In this document: positions 7,691-16,987 of the stretch, in pieces
Layout: every line of letters starts with the position of its first letter
Position numbering within the stretch: position 1 is the first letter of the stretch
DNA from: Lentzea sp033794685
GTDB taxonomy: Bacteria > Actinomycetota > Actinomycetes > Mycobacteriales > Pseudonocardiaceae
Assembly (NCBI GenBank): GCA_033794685.1
Contig: JARAYZ010000004.1
Length of the DNA: 64,000 nucleotides
Strand: one strand, 5' to 3'
Program-made: the position numbers and the translations under genes
Notes under the pieces: generated by a model
What the model was told of the DNA's origin: nothing
Seen by the model: the letters and a program-made list of their open reading frames with translations, nothing else
Databases searched by the model: none

Positions 7691-9633
7691 GCGACCCCGA
7701 AGACGGAGGAGAGCTGCACTCGCCTGCTGATGCCGACCTTGCGGTAGACACGGGTCAGGTGCAGCTCGACCGCCCGTTGCGTCACACCGAACCGTGCCGC
7801 GATCGCTCGATTCGTCTCGCCTTCCAGCACCAGCAAGACGATTCGCGACTCGTGCGGCGTCAGCTTGTCCCACGCCGCGCACCGCGTCGGCCGGTGCTGC
7901 CGGCCCAGAGCCGCCCTCGCCTGGTCCACCAGCTCGGCCGCCCCGGCGCGTTCGGCGTCGGCCAGCGCGGCCCGGGCGGATCCCAGGGCGAGATGCATGC
8001 GGGCACGCTGGTGCAGCAACAGCACGCAGGCCCACACCGGCGGCAACGATCCCGTGCACCCGAGGCGGACCAACATCTCCCGCGCCTCGCCAGGCCGTCC
8101 GACGTCCACACAGGACGCCACGAACGCCGCCGCGCCGAATGCCACACACCCCCGCGACGGTGACGCCTGGGCGAGGTCCCGCATCAGCCGGGCGACCTCG
8201 GCGTGGTCACCGCCGGCACGGTGCGCCCACATCTCCAGCGCGGTCAGCCAGTCCCGTTCCGCACCCGTGAGCCGAACCCTCAGCTGTGGCGCGAGATCCA
8301 GCACCAGACGTTCGGAACCTCGTCGCAGCAGGCCGAGTCCGGTGAGACCGAGCTGTGGCCCGCTCTCCGGCAGCTCCCGCAGCGCGCGTTCGGGATCCTC
8401 CGGAACGACAGGAGGAACCGCGTAGCCCAGCAGGTCCTCGTCGCACTGCCACTCGAGCACCACCGCGGCGAACCACTCCCCCGCGACGGCCCGCTGCCGG
8501 ACGAGCTCGTCGGCCCGGGGCGCGATCCCGCACCGCAGGTGCAGCTCCGCCATCGCCACGGCCACGTGCTCCGCGACCTCCCCGTCCATCGGCTCGCGCA
8601 GAGCGGCCCGCAGGCACCTCACCGCCTGCTCCGGCCGCCCGGCGGCCCGATGCACCCGTGCCGCGTCGTGCAGCGCCGGCGCCACCCACGACGCCCCGAC
8701 GGGTTCGGCGCAGGCCACCACGTGCTCGGCGACGACGACCGGCGGATCACAGCGCCGGTGCAGGACACGGGCGGCGGCGCCGTGCAGGACCTCCCGCGAC
8801 TCGGGCGTCATCTCGTGCCGGATCGCGTGGCCCAGCGCCGGCGACCGCACGCGCATCGGTTCACCGACGGCGAGACGCGCGTCGGCGAGACGTTCGAACG
8901 CGGCCAGGGTGCGGAACGAGCCCATCCCGGCGACCTCGCACAGCACGTCCAGCGACGCACTCCCCAGCACCGCCAGCGCGCGGGCGACCGCCACCGCGTC
9001 GGCGTCCAGCACCTCCCAGCTGCGCCGCACGGCCCGCAGCAGGCGTGGCAGCCGCAACCCGGGCAGCAGCGCCGGCAGCGACCCCAGGTCCGTGACCACG
9101 TCCAGCACGTCGCTCACCACCCCGGGAGCACCGCCGCTGTACTCCAGGCACAGCGCGGCCAGCTCCGGCGGGACCTCGACGTCGAAACGCCGCCGGACCA
9201 TCTCCGCGACCGCGCCGGCCCCGATCGGCCGCAACGGCACCCGCACGGCGTCCACGACCGCCAGGACGTCCGGATCACAATCCCCGGCGAGCAGCACGGC
9301 TCCCCGGAATCGCGCCAGCCGATCGGCCTCTTCCTCGCTGAGCCGTTCGACGTCGTCCACGACGAGCACGGTGTGACCGTCGACACCACTGAGCGCGCGC
9401 ATTCCGCGAACCGGCCTCAACCCGCTGCGCACCGCGATTGAAGACGCAACGGACAGCAATGCACTTTTACCCATACCAGTTGCACCATGCACAACGCACG
9501 AGCGAGCGCCACCGCTGAGCGCCTCCGTCAGGACGGCGATCTCCCGCTCCCGGCCCACGAGCAAACTGCCTGCGTGGCGCTGTGCGCTGCCGACGAGGCC
9601 GGGGCGAAGTGGGGCGACCATGCCGTCCAGCAA
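7687..9633 (-). CDS. LuxR-family ATPase regulator (LAL-like)
   Basis: 648 residues from TTG 9633, or 644 from the ATG at 9621. The N-terminal AAA/STAND domain has Walker A HGATGMGKSALLS (about 50-62) and Walker B HTVLVVDDVERLS; a long alpha-helical middle follows. The C-terminal GerE-type helix-turn-helix (about 590-640: LTPHESRIVLLVLEGETNR, then FGVTQRAVELHLTRVYRKV) places it with LAL regulators such as MalT. It is shorter than typical LALs of about 900 residues. Such proteins are usually ATP-dependent activators sensing a small ligand; the target is not evident. Confidence 0.82.
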   Translation of the reverse strand: MLDGMVAPLRPGLVGSAQRHAGSLLVGREREIAVLTEALSGGARSCVVHGATGMGKSALLSVASSIAVRSGLRPVRGMRALSGVDGHTVLVVDDVERLSEEEADRLARFRGAVLLAGDCDPDVLAVVDAVRVPLRPIGAGAVAEMVRRRFDVEVPPELAALCLEYSGGAPGVVSDVLDVVTDLGSLPALLPGLRLPRLLRAVRRSWEVLDADAVAVARALAVLGSASLDVLCEVAGMGSFRTLAAFERLADARLAVGEPMRVRSPALGHAIRHEMTPESREVLHGAAARVLHRRCDPPVVVAEHVVACAEPVGASWVAPALHDAARVHRAAGRPEQAVRCLRAALREPMDGEVAEHVAVAMAELHLRCGIAPRADELVRQRAVAGEWFAAVVLEWQCDEDLLGYAVPPVVPEDPERALRELPESGPQLGLTGLGLLRRGSERLVLDLAPQLRVRLTGAERDWLTALEMWAHRAGGDHAEVARLMRDLAQASPSRGCVAFGAAAFVASCVDVGRPGEAREMLVRLGCTGSLPPVWACVLLLHQRARMHLALGSARAALADAERAGAAELVDQARAALGRQHRPTRCAAWDKLTPHESRIVLLVLEGETNRAIAARFGVTQRAVELHLTRVYRKVGISRRVQLSSVFGVA

Positions 9634-9748
9634 ATCGCGCGCGGCCCGGCGGGACCATGCAGAAGCACCGGCAGAAGTTCCGCAGGTCTGCCCCTTCGCA
9701 CAGCATCACCGGCCGAAGCACCCACGGGAAACGCGAAAACTCTTCGAC

Positions 9749-9762
9749 CAATCAATTGGTAA
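9749..9762. promoter_or_regulatory. Inverted repeat between LAL and SsgA-like genes
   Basis: ACCAAT-CA-ATTGGT is a 14-bp inverted repeat in the most AT-rich part of the 210-bp divergent intergenic stretch (9634-9844). The position suits a regulator site for either gene. The rest of the interval shows no other clear signal. Confidence 0.35.
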
Positions 9763-9844
9763 TCATCAGATGGCCTCGTGAACCAATTCCGCGCCCATTA
9801 CGTGATTCCTCGTGTAACCAAGACGAACACTCCAGGGAGTTCCG

Positions 9845-10228
9845 ATGCGGGTCGCGTCACGCACAGTCCTCGACTTCGTCCGGTCCGACGGCTCCACCGC
9901 TCCGGTCGAGACCGAGCTGCTCTACCGGTCGGAAGACCCCTTCGCGGTGACGATGAGGTTCCACGTCGGGGACTCCGTCGCCACCTGGGTGATGGGCAGG
10001 GACCTGCTCACCGAGGGCATGAGCAGGAGATCGGGTGACGGAGACGTCCGGTTGCGGCCGCACTCGAGCCGGGTGCTGGTGCTCGAACTCGTGTCCGACC
10101 GCCACATGACGGTGCTCCGGGTACCGGCGGGCACGCTGCACAAGTTCCTCGACGCCACCCACCGGCTCGTGCCTCCCGGCACGGAGCGGTTCGACGCCGA
10201 CGCCTTCCTGAGCACCGTCCTACGCTGA
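9845..10228 (+). CDS. SsgA-like sporulation / cell-division protein (SALP)
   Basis: 127 residues with GGGAG upstream of the ATG. Segments such as ELLYRSEDPFAVTMRFH, WVMGRDLLTEGM, GDVRLRPHSS and FLDATHRLVPPGTE fit the SsgA/SsgB family of sporulating actinomycetes, small proteins that guide septum placement and FtsZ localisation in aerial hyphae. Which SALP subtype this is cannot be told. Its end overlaps the convergent XRE/NB-ARC gene by nine bases. The family points to a morphologically complex actinomycete. Confidence 0.88.
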   Translation: MRVASRTVLDFVRSDGSTAPVETELLYRSEDPFAVTMRFHVGDSVATWVMGRDLLTEGMSRRSGDGDVRLRPHSSRVLVLELVSDRHMTVLRVPAGTLHKFLDATHRLVPPGTERFDADAFLSTVLR

Positions 10229-12526
10229 GAGGCCGAGCACTTCCGCGAGGTCGTGCTGCAGCCTGGCCATGCCCGGCGACTCGTAGCCCTCGCTCTCGGC
10301 CAGCGCCCGCACCCGGTGCCGGACGGCGGCGTCGTGATCACCCACGCGGTCGCAGAGCCCCGCGATCTCGATCAGCACGGCCACCTTGGTCTCCGGGTCG
10401 GACAGCGACTCCACGGCGCCGGCCAGCTGGTTCCGCGCCTCGGCCAACCGCCCGGCGGCGACCAGCGCGCGACCACGGGTGTGCCCGGCCATCGACAGCA
10501 GGTTCGCCGATCCCCGCCCCAGCAGTTCCTCGGCCTCCGCCACCACGCTCAGCGCCTCGTCGTGCTCACCGGCCGCGGCCAGGGCGTCGGCCAGCCGCAG
10601 CACCAGCTGGGCGGCGTTCTCCAGCGCCACGCCGCGGTCGCTGCCCCGCACCGCGCGTTCCTGCTCGACGCACGCCCGGTGCGTCCCGACGGCCTCGTCG
10701 AACCTGCCCTGCCGTTGCTGCAACACACCCAGGTACGACATCGTCAGCACCACGTTCATCGGCTCGTGCGCCTCGCGGAACAGTTCGGCGGCACGCCTGG
10801 CGTGGACCACGCCCGCCGCGGGATCTCCGTCGCGGCTCTCGATGGCGGACCGGTAGTAGTGCGCCCACGCCGTCTCCGCCAGCGAGCCGCACCGCCGCGC
10901 CACCCGCAACGCCTCACGGTGCCACCGCTTGGCCTGCGGCAGGTTCGTGTGCCGCGCCACGTAGACCCAGACGACGAAGTTGAGCTGCTGGGCCTGCTTC
11001 TCCCACTCGCCCAGCGCGCCCGCCGCGGCGACGCCCGCCGTGTAGACCTCCAGCCACAGCTCACCCGTGCCGCGGTGGTCGGAGTACCAGTGCATCGCCT
11101 TCGCCAGCGCGAGCACGCGCTCGTGCGCACCGTCGGCGACGGCCTCCCGGAACGCGCCACGCCAGTTCACCAGCTCGGCGGACAACCACCTGTCCGCACC
11201 CGCGAGGTCCGCGGCGCCCTGGTCGCCGGGCACGAACGCGGACGCGGACCGGGTCGCGGTGTCCAGCAGCCAATCGCGCGTGCGCAGACGATGTGTCTCC
11301 ACGTCGGGCTCGTCGCTGTGCAGCCGCTCGCGCGCGTAGTCACGGATCAGGTCGTGGAACGAGTACCGGCCGGGCGCGTCCGGGCGCAGGAGGCTCGCGT
11401 CGACGAGGTCCTCCAGCACCGTCTCGGCGTCGTCGATCCCGGCGGCCACCGCGGCGAGCGCGACGGACGTGTCCGGGCCGTGGACCAGCGCGAGCCGGCG
11501 GAAGAGCGTGGCGGCCTCGGGCGCGAGCAGGCGGTAGGACAGTTCGAACGCGGTGCGGACCTGGACGTCACCGGTCGCGAGCACGCCGAGGCGCGCGCGT
11601 TCGTCGGACAGCTGCTCGGCGAGGTGCCGCAACGACGACGTGGTGCGGCCCGCGATGGCGAGGGCCAGCGGCACCCCGCCGCACAGCGCCGCGACCCGGT
11701 CCGCCGCCTCCAGGTCGGCCGCGATCCGGTCGGCCCCGGCGGTCGCGGCGAGCAACGCGACGGCCCCGTCGTGCCGCAGTGGGCCGAGGTCGAGCCGGTG
11801 CCGGCAGGCCAGGCCCGCCAGGACGTTGCGGCTGGTCACGACCACGAGCGAACCGGGACTGGCCGCCAGCAGCGGCCGCACCTGGGCCTCGTTCGCGGCG
11901 TTGTCGAGCACGAGCAGCACGGTCCGTTCACGCAGCATCGACCGGTAGAGCCGCAGACCGTCGGCAGCGTCGGCCGGCATCTTGGCGTCCGGCACGCCCA
12001 ACGCCCTGAGCAGCCGGGTGATGGCGCGTTCCGCCGACAGCGGCGACGTGTCCATGCCACGCAGGTCGAGGTGCAGGCAGCCATCACTGAACTGGTCAGC
12101 AAACCGGTGCGCCGCGTCCACCGCGAGAGAGGTCTTCCCCACGCCCGGAGGCCCGTGCACGACCACAACGTCCAGCACGGCCGACGCTGCCGCACGCCCG
12201 ATGCACGCGGCTAGCTGTTGTTGCTCTGTTTCACGGCCGATGAGCGTCTCGGCAGGAGGTGGCGCACAGTCCGTGCGTTCGGGACGTGGTTGCGCGACCT
12301 CTGACGCCCGTGCGAGCGCCACGAACTCGTCGGCCTCGCCGCCTGTCAGTCCCAGCCCGGCCACCAGCAGGTCGACGGTCTGGGCCTGCGGGGTGTGCAC
12401 GCGGCCGCGTTCGAGATCGCTCAGCGTGCGGACGCCCAGACCGGTCCGCGCGGCGAGTTCCTCCTGGGTGAGAGTCGCCCGCCGCCGGTAGAACCGCAGG
12501 AACTCGCTGAAGGTCGTCGCCCGCAT
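10220..12526 (-). CDS. XRE / NB-ARC / TPR STAND regulator
   Basis: 768 residues. An XRE helix-turn-helix is at 7-62 (LTQEELAARTGLGVRTLSDL then ERG). An NB-ARC P-loop NTPase follows with Walker A GPPGVGKTS (125-133), Walker B TVLLVLDNA near 205 and the sensor strand LVVVTSRN. The C-terminal 400 residues are helical TPR-like repeats. This architecture is common in actinomycete STAND regulators related to AfsR but with an XRE rather than a SARP DNA-binding domain. It would switch between ADP and ATP states when the repeats bind a ligand. Tandem paralogue of the next gene upstream, with three bases between. Confidence 0.85.
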   Translation of the reverse strand: MRATTFSEFLRFYRRRATLTQEELAARTGLGVRTLSDLERGRVHTPQAQTVDLLVAGLGLTGGEADEFVALARASEVAQPRPERTDCAPPPAETLIGRETEQQQLAACIGRAAASAVLDVVVVHGPPGVGKTSLAVDAAHRFADQFSDGCLHLDLRGMDTSPLSAERAITRLLRALGVPDAKMPADAADGLRLYRSMLRERTVLLVLDNAANEAQVRPLLAASPGSLVVVTSRNVLAGLACRHRLDLGPLRHDGAVALLAATAGADRIAADLEAADRVAALCGGVPLALAIAGRTTSSLRHLAEQLSDERARLGVLATGDVQVRTAFELSYRLLAPEAATLFRRLALVHGPDTSVALAAVAAGIDDAETVLEDLVDASLLRPDAPGRYSFHDLIRDYARERLHSDEPDVETHRLRTRDWLLDTATRSASAFVPGDQGAADLAGADRWLSAELVNWRGAFREAVADGAHERVLALAKAMHWYSDHRGTGELWLEVYTAGVAAAGALGEWEKQAQQLNFVVWVYVARHTNLPQAKRWHREALRVARRCGSLAETAWAHYYRSAIESRDGDPAAGVVHARRAAELFREAHEPMNVVLTMSYLGVLQQRQGRFDEAVGTHRACVEQERAVRGSDRGVALENAAQLVLRLADALAAAGEHDEALSVVAEAEELLGRGSANLLSMAGHTRGRALVAAGRLAEARNQLAGAVESLSDPETKVAVLIEIAGLCDRVGDHDAAVRHRVRALAESEGYESPGMARLQHDLAEVLGLSA

Positions 12527-12529
12527 TCC

Positions 12530-14785
12530 TCATCCCCCGGCCAAGCGCTCCCGCACCTCGGCGGCGATCTCGCGCGTCGCGTCCGTGTCCCACCGTTCGC
12601 ACGCCGCGAGCGAGTCTCGCAGATGGCGCTGCCACGCGCTGTGCTCGCCCCGTGACTCGGCGTTGTCCGCGAGTGCCCGCAGGATGTCGATCTCCCCGAT
12701 GCCGTCGCCGATCGCGCGGAACCCGGCGAGCGCCTTGTCCAGGTCCTCGTCCGATTCGGTGAGACGGCCCGCCGCGCGATGGGCGAGGCCGCGGTGCCAC
12801 AACGTCGTCGCGAGCCACGACGCCATGTGCGCGCGCCGGTAGACCTGCTCGGCCTCGGTCAGCGCCTCGACGGCCTCGTCTGGCCGGTCGATGTCTATCA
12901 GCGCGAGGCCGAGCCATCCGAGCGTGCGCCCCAGTGCGGAGAGTTCGTAGATGGTGCTGGCGTAGGCGCGTTGTTCCTTGGCTACTTCTTCGTGGGCGGT
13001 CACGGCGGCGATCGGCCGGTTCATCGACCGCCACAGCACGCCGAGCACGGACCGTGCGTAGTGCTCGTCCATCGGCTCGTGCATCGACTCGATCGCCTGT
13101 AGGCACACACGTTCGGCCTCGTCGAACTGCCCGAGTCCGCTGTGCGCCGCCGACATGATCAGCCGGATCCAGCCGAGGTGCCCGTTCTCCCCCGACTCGT
13201 CGGCGATCCGGACCGCACCGGTCAGCACCTCCAGCGCCGGACCGGGCCGGTGCGCGACGTCGAACAACGCCCAGCCGAGCTGGCCGCGCACCGCGATCTC
13301 CTGCCACGGCTCGTGCGCGGAGGCGAGGGCGAGGCGGTAGACGCGTTCCCAGACCAGGCCCGGTTCGATGGCCGCGTAGTGCGACAGGGCGATCACCGCG
13401 CGGGCCACGTCCTCGTGCAGCCCCCTGGCCTGGGCCCGTTCGACGATCTCGGGCAGGAGGTCGCGGTGTTCGTCCAGCCAGCGCCTTCCTGTTGCCACGT
13501 CGGGGAAAGCCTGTCTGCGCGCCCGGACGCGCCGCGCGTCGCCTGTCTGTCCGAAGAGGACTCCCGCCGCGACCGTGGTCTCCAGGAGCCAGGCGAGCAT
13601 CCTGCGGTCCGCGTCGTCGTCGGTGGCGTCGATCAGGCCGGTGGCGAACGTCCGCACGAGGCCGTGGATCGCGTAACCGCGGTCATCGGGGTCGAGCAGG
13701 CTGACGTCGGTGAGTTCCTCCAGCGCCTGCTCGGCCTCGGCGACGCCGGTGCCGGCCAGTTCAGCGGCGAGTTCCGGGGTCACGTGCGTGCCGACGAGCA
13801 GCCCGAGGCGCCGGAACACCAGCCGCGCGGTCTCGGGCAGGTGCGCCAGCGACACCTCGAACGCGCCGCGCACGTCCAGATCTCCTGCGGTGAGCGCGGC
13901 CAGGCGGCGTTCCTCGATCTGCTCGACGAGGTGGCCGAGGGGCCAGCGCGGACGGCTGGCGAGGCGGTTGCCGGCGATCCGGAGCGCGAGCGGCGACGTC
14001 CCGCACAACCGGACGAGTTCCCGCGCGGTCCCGGGATCGGCCTCCACGCGGTGGGCCCCGACGATCGACGAGAGCAGTTCGAGCGCGCACGGTTCGGTGA
14101 GCCCGCCGAGCCGGATCCACGTCGCGCCCGCCAGCCCGGCGAGCCTGCGCTGGGACGTGACGATCGTGAGGCAGCCCGGATCCGCGCGAAGTGTGCGGAC
14201 CTCCTCCTCCGTGCTCGCACCGTCGAGCACGAGCAGCAGGCGCTTGCCCACGAGCAACGAGCGGTAGAGCCGCGTCTGGCCGTGCGCGTCCTCCGGCACG
14301 TGTTCGGCGGACACGCCGAGGTCTTTGAGCAACCGTTGGAGGGGCTGTGCGGAGCCCTCCAGGTCGATGAGCACCTGCCCGTCGGGAAAGCGGCTCTCCA
14401 GCAGATGAGCGGCCCTCACGGCGAGGCTCGTCTTGCCGGTGCCCGCCGCGCCGTGGACGACGACCAGCCCGTTAGAGGTTCTAGCGATGGCGTCGAGCTC
14501 TGCGTCGCGGCCGACGAGGTCCGCCACGTACATCGGCAGCGACCAGACCGGGCCGGCCGGTGCGACGCGTCCGGTCCTCGCGAGCAGGCGCAGCTCGGTG
14601 CGGTCGGGTTCGTCGAGGTCCAGGGCGTCGACCAGGGCCTCGGTCGTGCGGCGCTGGGGAGAACGGGCGCGGCCGCGTTCCATGTCGCTGATCGCGCGGA
14701 CGCTGACGCCGGACCGCTCGCTGAGCTCTTCCTGACTGAGCCCGGCGTTCTTGCGGTGCTGCACGAGCCGGGCGCCGAACGTCAT
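12530..14785 (-). CDS. XRE / NB-ARC / TPR STAND regulator (paralogue)
   Basis: 751 residues. XRE domain 5-60 (LSQEELSERSGVSVRAISDM then ERG), Walker A HGAAGTGKTS near 111-120, Walker B RLLLVLDGA, sensor strand CLTIVTSQRR and a long TPR-like C-terminus. Same domain order as the downstream neighbour; the two N-termini align closely (ERGR followed by SPQ or TPQ), so they come from an old tandem duplication. Both are transcribed leftward and are probably one operon, perhaps with the GntR gene, whose stop at 14796 is 10 bases before this start. Confidence 0.85.
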   Translation of the reverse strand: MTFGARLVQHRKNAGLSQEELSERSGVSVRAISDMERGRARSPQRRTTEALVDALDLDEPDRTELRLLARTGRVAPAGPVWSLPMYVADLVGRDAELDAIARTSNGLVVVHGAAGTGKTSLAVRAAHLLESRFPDGQVLIDLEGSAQPLQRLLKDLGVSAEHVPEDAHGQTRLYRSLLVGKRLLLVLDGASTEEEVRTLRADPGCLTIVTSQRRLAGLAGATWIRLGGLTEPCALELLSSIVGAHRVEADPGTARELVRLCGTSPLALRIAGNRLASRPRWPLGHLVEQIEERRLAALTAGDLDVRGAFEVSLAHLPETARLVFRRLGLLVGTHVTPELAAELAGTGVAEAEQALEELTDVSLLDPDDRGYAIHGLVRTFATGLIDATDDDADRRMLAWLLETTVAAGVLFGQTGDARRVRARRQAFPDVATGRRWLDEHRDLLPEIVERAQARGLHEDVARAVIALSHYAAIEPGLVWERVYRLALASAHEPWQEIAVRGQLGWALFDVAHRPGPALEVLTGAVRIADESGENGHLGWIRLIMSAAHSGLGQFDEAERVCLQAIESMHEPMDEHYARSVLGVLWRSMNRPIAAVTAHEEVAKEQRAYASTIYELSALGRTLGWLGLALIDIDRPDEAVEALTEAEQVYRRAHMASWLATTLWHRGLAHRAAGRLTESDEDLDKALAGFRAIGDGIGEIDILRALADNAESRGEHSAWQRHLRDSLAACERWDTDATREIAAEVRERLAGG

Positions 14786-14795
14786 GTCACCGAAG

Positions 14796-15443
14796 TTAGT
14801 GGTTCAAACTCGTGAGCATCTGCGCACACACCCGAGAGAGGTGCCTGCGCATCACCGTCGACGCCGTCGCCGCGTCACCATCGGCGATCGCGCGGACGAG
14901 TTCGTCGTGGTCGTCCATCGACGCGTGCTGGTGCGGCGGGTCGTCGTCCAGCGCACTGCGGAGCAACACCACGCGTTGTTGCACGAGCCGCACCTGCTCG
15001 GCGATGTACGGGCTGCGGGCGGCTTCGAGCAGCGTCTGGTGGAACGCGAGGTCCAGCCGGTACGGGAACGGCTGCCCGGCCCGGTAGTTGCGCCGGCTCT
15101 CCGCGCACACGTCCTGCAACCGCACGAGGTCGACGTCGGTCCGCCGCGACGCCGCCAGTTCCGCCGCCGCGCACTCCAGCGCCGTCCGCAGCTCGAACAA
15201 CGCCTTGACGTCCTCGGGGCTGGCGGCGGGCACGAACGCGCCGCGGTGCGGGACCAGCGTCAGCAGCCCCTCGGAGGCCAGGTGCCGGATCGCCTCGCGC
15301 AGCGGCCCGCGGCTGATGCCGAGCTGCTGCGCCACCTCGACCTCGTTGACCCGCGAGCCCGGGGCGATCTCCCCGGTGAGCACCTGCTCGCGCAGCACGT
15401 CCACGGCCTGTCCGGCCAGGCTGAGGTGCAGTGGGGGTGTCAC
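14796..15443 (-). CDS. GntR-family (FadR/FCD) transcriptional regulator
   Basis: 215 residues, GTG start. The winged helix is at about 8-70 (VLREQVLTGEIAPGSRVNEV then AQQLGISRGPLREAIRHL). The FCD ligand-binding domain (about 75-205) has candidate metal/ligand residues in the FHQTLLEAARSP and DDHDELVRAIADGD segments. It is divergent from the asparaginase-like gene, and a strong GntR-type palindrome lies in the 104-bp gap, so it very likely controls that gene and itself. The FCD fold usually binds small carboxylates, which suits amino-acid turnover. Confidence 0.9.
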   Translation of the reverse strand: MTPPLHLSLAGQAVDVLREQVLTGEIAPGSRVNEVEVAQQLGISRGPLREAIRHLASEGLLTLVPHRGAFVPAASPEDVKALFELRTALECAAAELAASRRTDVDLVRLQDVCAESRRNYRAGQPFPYRLDLAFHQTLLEAARSPYIAEQVRLVQQRVVLLRSALDDDPPHQHASMDDHDELVRAIADGDAATASTVMRRHLSRVCAQMLTSLNH

Positions 15444-15497
15444 CTTCGTCTCCTGATCTGGACGGCACCGGCCGTCCTCCCGTTAAAATAGCGAACA

Positions 15498-15519
15498 TGT
15501 CAACTGTCGACAGTTGGCA
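15498..15519. promoter_or_regulatory. GntR operator upstream of asparaginase-like gene
   Basis: The 16-bp core CAACTGTCGACAGTTG (15501-15516) is a perfect palindrome, extended to 22 bp with one mismatched pair. It lies 29 bases before the ATG at 15548 and just after a TAAAAT -10-like box (15484-15489), where binding would block the promoter. Short palindromes with a central TCGA are typical for FCD-type GntR repressors. Confidence 0.7.
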
Positions 15520-15547
15520 GTTTCAACCCACGGTCTGGAGGGGCGAC

Positions 15548-16501
15548 ATGGCGCACGAAGTAGTGGCTGAGGTCTGGCGGGGCGACTTCCTCGAGTCGGT
15601 GCACCACGGCACCGTCGTCGCCACCGATCCGTCCGGCAGCCCCGTCCTCTCCGTCGGCCGCCCCGGCGACGTCGCGTTCCCGCGTTCGTCGAACAAGCCG
15701 CTGCAGGCCCTCGCGATGCTGCGCGCCGGCCTCGACCTCGACGGCGAACTGCTCGCCCTGGCCTGCGCGTCCCACTCGGGCGAGGACTTCCACGTCGCCG
15801 GCGCGCTGCGGATCCTGGCCTCGGCCGGTCTCGGCGAGGACGCGCTGCAGTGCACAGCGGACCTGCCGCTCGGTGAGGAGGCCCGCGCCCGGCACCTCGC
15901 CCAGGGCCTCGCCCCCGCCCCGAAGTACATGAACTGCTCCGGCAAGCACGCCGCCATGCTCGCCACCTGCGTCGCCCACGGCTGGTCCACGCACGACTAC
16001 CTGGACCCGACGCACCCGTTGCAGGTCGCGACCCGCGAGACGATCGAGGACGTGGCGGGCGAGCCCGTCGCCCAGGTCGGCGTGGACGGCTGCGGCGCCC
16101 CGATCTTCGCCATCAGCCTCACCGGCCTCGCCCGCGCGTTCGGCCGCCTGGCCAGCGCCGGCGAGGGAACCCTCGAACACCGCGTCGCCACCGCCATGAA
16201 CACCTACCCGCAGTGGGTGGGCGGCACCGGCCGCGACGTCACCGTGCTGATGGACGCCCTGCCCGGCGTCATCGCGAAGGACGGCGCGGAGGGCGTCTAC
16301 GCGGTGGGCCTGCCCACCGGCGAGGGCGTGGCGCTGAAGATCGCGGACGGCTCGTCGCGTGCCCGCGCGGTCGTCGTCGTCGCGGTGCTCAAGCGTCTGG
16401 GCGTGGACGTGAGCGAGCTCGAGGACCTGGCCACGGTGCCCGTTCTCGGGCACGGCCGCACGGTCGGCGCCGTCAAGCCGTCGCTCGCGGTCGCGAGTTG
16501 A
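15548..16501 (+). CDS. Asparaginase (bacterial asparaginase-II type)
   Basis: 317 residues from the ATG at 15548, chosen because GGAGGGG precedes it by about six bases and because it lies after the operator. The sequence fits the Asparaginase_II family (PF06089), not the classical AnsB family: FPRSSNKPLQALAML (about 44-58), CASHSGEDFHV (about 75-85) and MNCSGKHAAMLATC (about 118-131). Predicted to release ammonia from L-asparagine in the cytosol; some relatives are serine-hydrolase-like and the true substrate is unproven. No signal peptide. Under the divergent GntR regulator by position. Confidence 0.8.
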   Translation: MAHEVVAEVWRGDFLESVHHGTVVATDPSGSPVLSVGRPGDVAFPRSSNKPLQALAMLRAGLDLDGELLALACASHSGEDFHVAGALRILASAGLGEDALQCTADLPLGEEARARHLAQGLAPAPKYMNCSGKHAAMLATCVAHGWSTHDYLDPTHPLQVATRETIEDVAGEPVAQVGVDGCGAPIFAISLTGLARAFGRLASAGEGTLEHRVATAMNTYPQWVGGTGRDVTVLMDALPGVIAKDGAEGVYAVGLPTGEGVALKIADGSSRARAVVVVAVLKRLGVDVSELEDLATVPVLGHGRTVGAVKPSLAVAS

Positions 16502-16567
16502 CCGTCACCTCGGCAGTGAACGCCCGGCACACCGGAATCCCGCTCCCCTGCCGTTAGGCTGGGAGTT

Positions 16568-16858
16568 ATGGGCGATTCGAAGGACGAGAACGAGAAGTTC
16601 CAGGAGGAGCTGATCGGCCTCGACCCCCACGACCCCGAGACGAAGGCGTTCGCCGACCATCTCGACAAGATGCAGCGGCAACGCCCCGGCTTCACCGTCG
16701 AGGGCTACCTGGAGGGCGTGCGGGACTTCGCGGACTCCGCGAACCGCACGACGGGCCACCAGCGGCTCGTCGCCGTGTTCGTCGTGGGGCTCATCCTGCT
16801 GGGCGTGCTCCTCACGGTGTGGTTCGCGCTCGGCGACATCATCGCCATCATCTTCTGA
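16568..16858 (+). CDS. Small single-pass membrane protein, unknown function
   Basis: 96 residues. A highly charged N-terminal half (DSKDENEKFQEELIGLDPHD) is followed by one C-terminal membrane helix (about 68-92, LVAVFVVGLILLGVLLTVWF). Not recognised. Its stop codon lies in the first unit of a 16-bp tandem repeat, and a small hairpin follows before msrB. Confidence 0.65.
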   Translation: MGDSKDENEKFQEELIGLDPHDPETKAFADHLDKMQRQRPGFTVEGYLEGVRDFADSANRTTGHQRLVAVFVVGLILLGVLLTVWFALGDIIAIIF

Positions 16859-16892
16859 CCCAGAACTCTTCTGACCCCGAACTCTTCTGGTC
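16853..16892 (+). repeat. 16-bp tandem repeat at a gene end
   Basis: The unit TTCTGACCCAGAACTC (16853-16868) is repeated with one change at 16869-16884 and partly again from 16885. The first unit contains the TGA stop of the upstream gene. It looks like local slippage duplication. Confidence 0.6.
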
Positions 16893-16906
16893 GCAAACGA
16901 GAACGA

Positions 16907-16920
16907 ACCCTTAACAGGGT
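16907..16920 (+). terminator. Weak hairpin before msrB
   Basis: ACCCT-TAAC-AGGGT makes a 5-bp stem with a 4-base loop, followed by CTTA. It may end transcription of the small membrane protein gene; the stem is short. Confidence 0.3.
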
Positions 16921-16987
16921 CTTACGGCGCCGCACCCCACACCTCTCCCCGGGAAGCCTCAGAGGCGTACCGGAGTTATAAAGAGAC

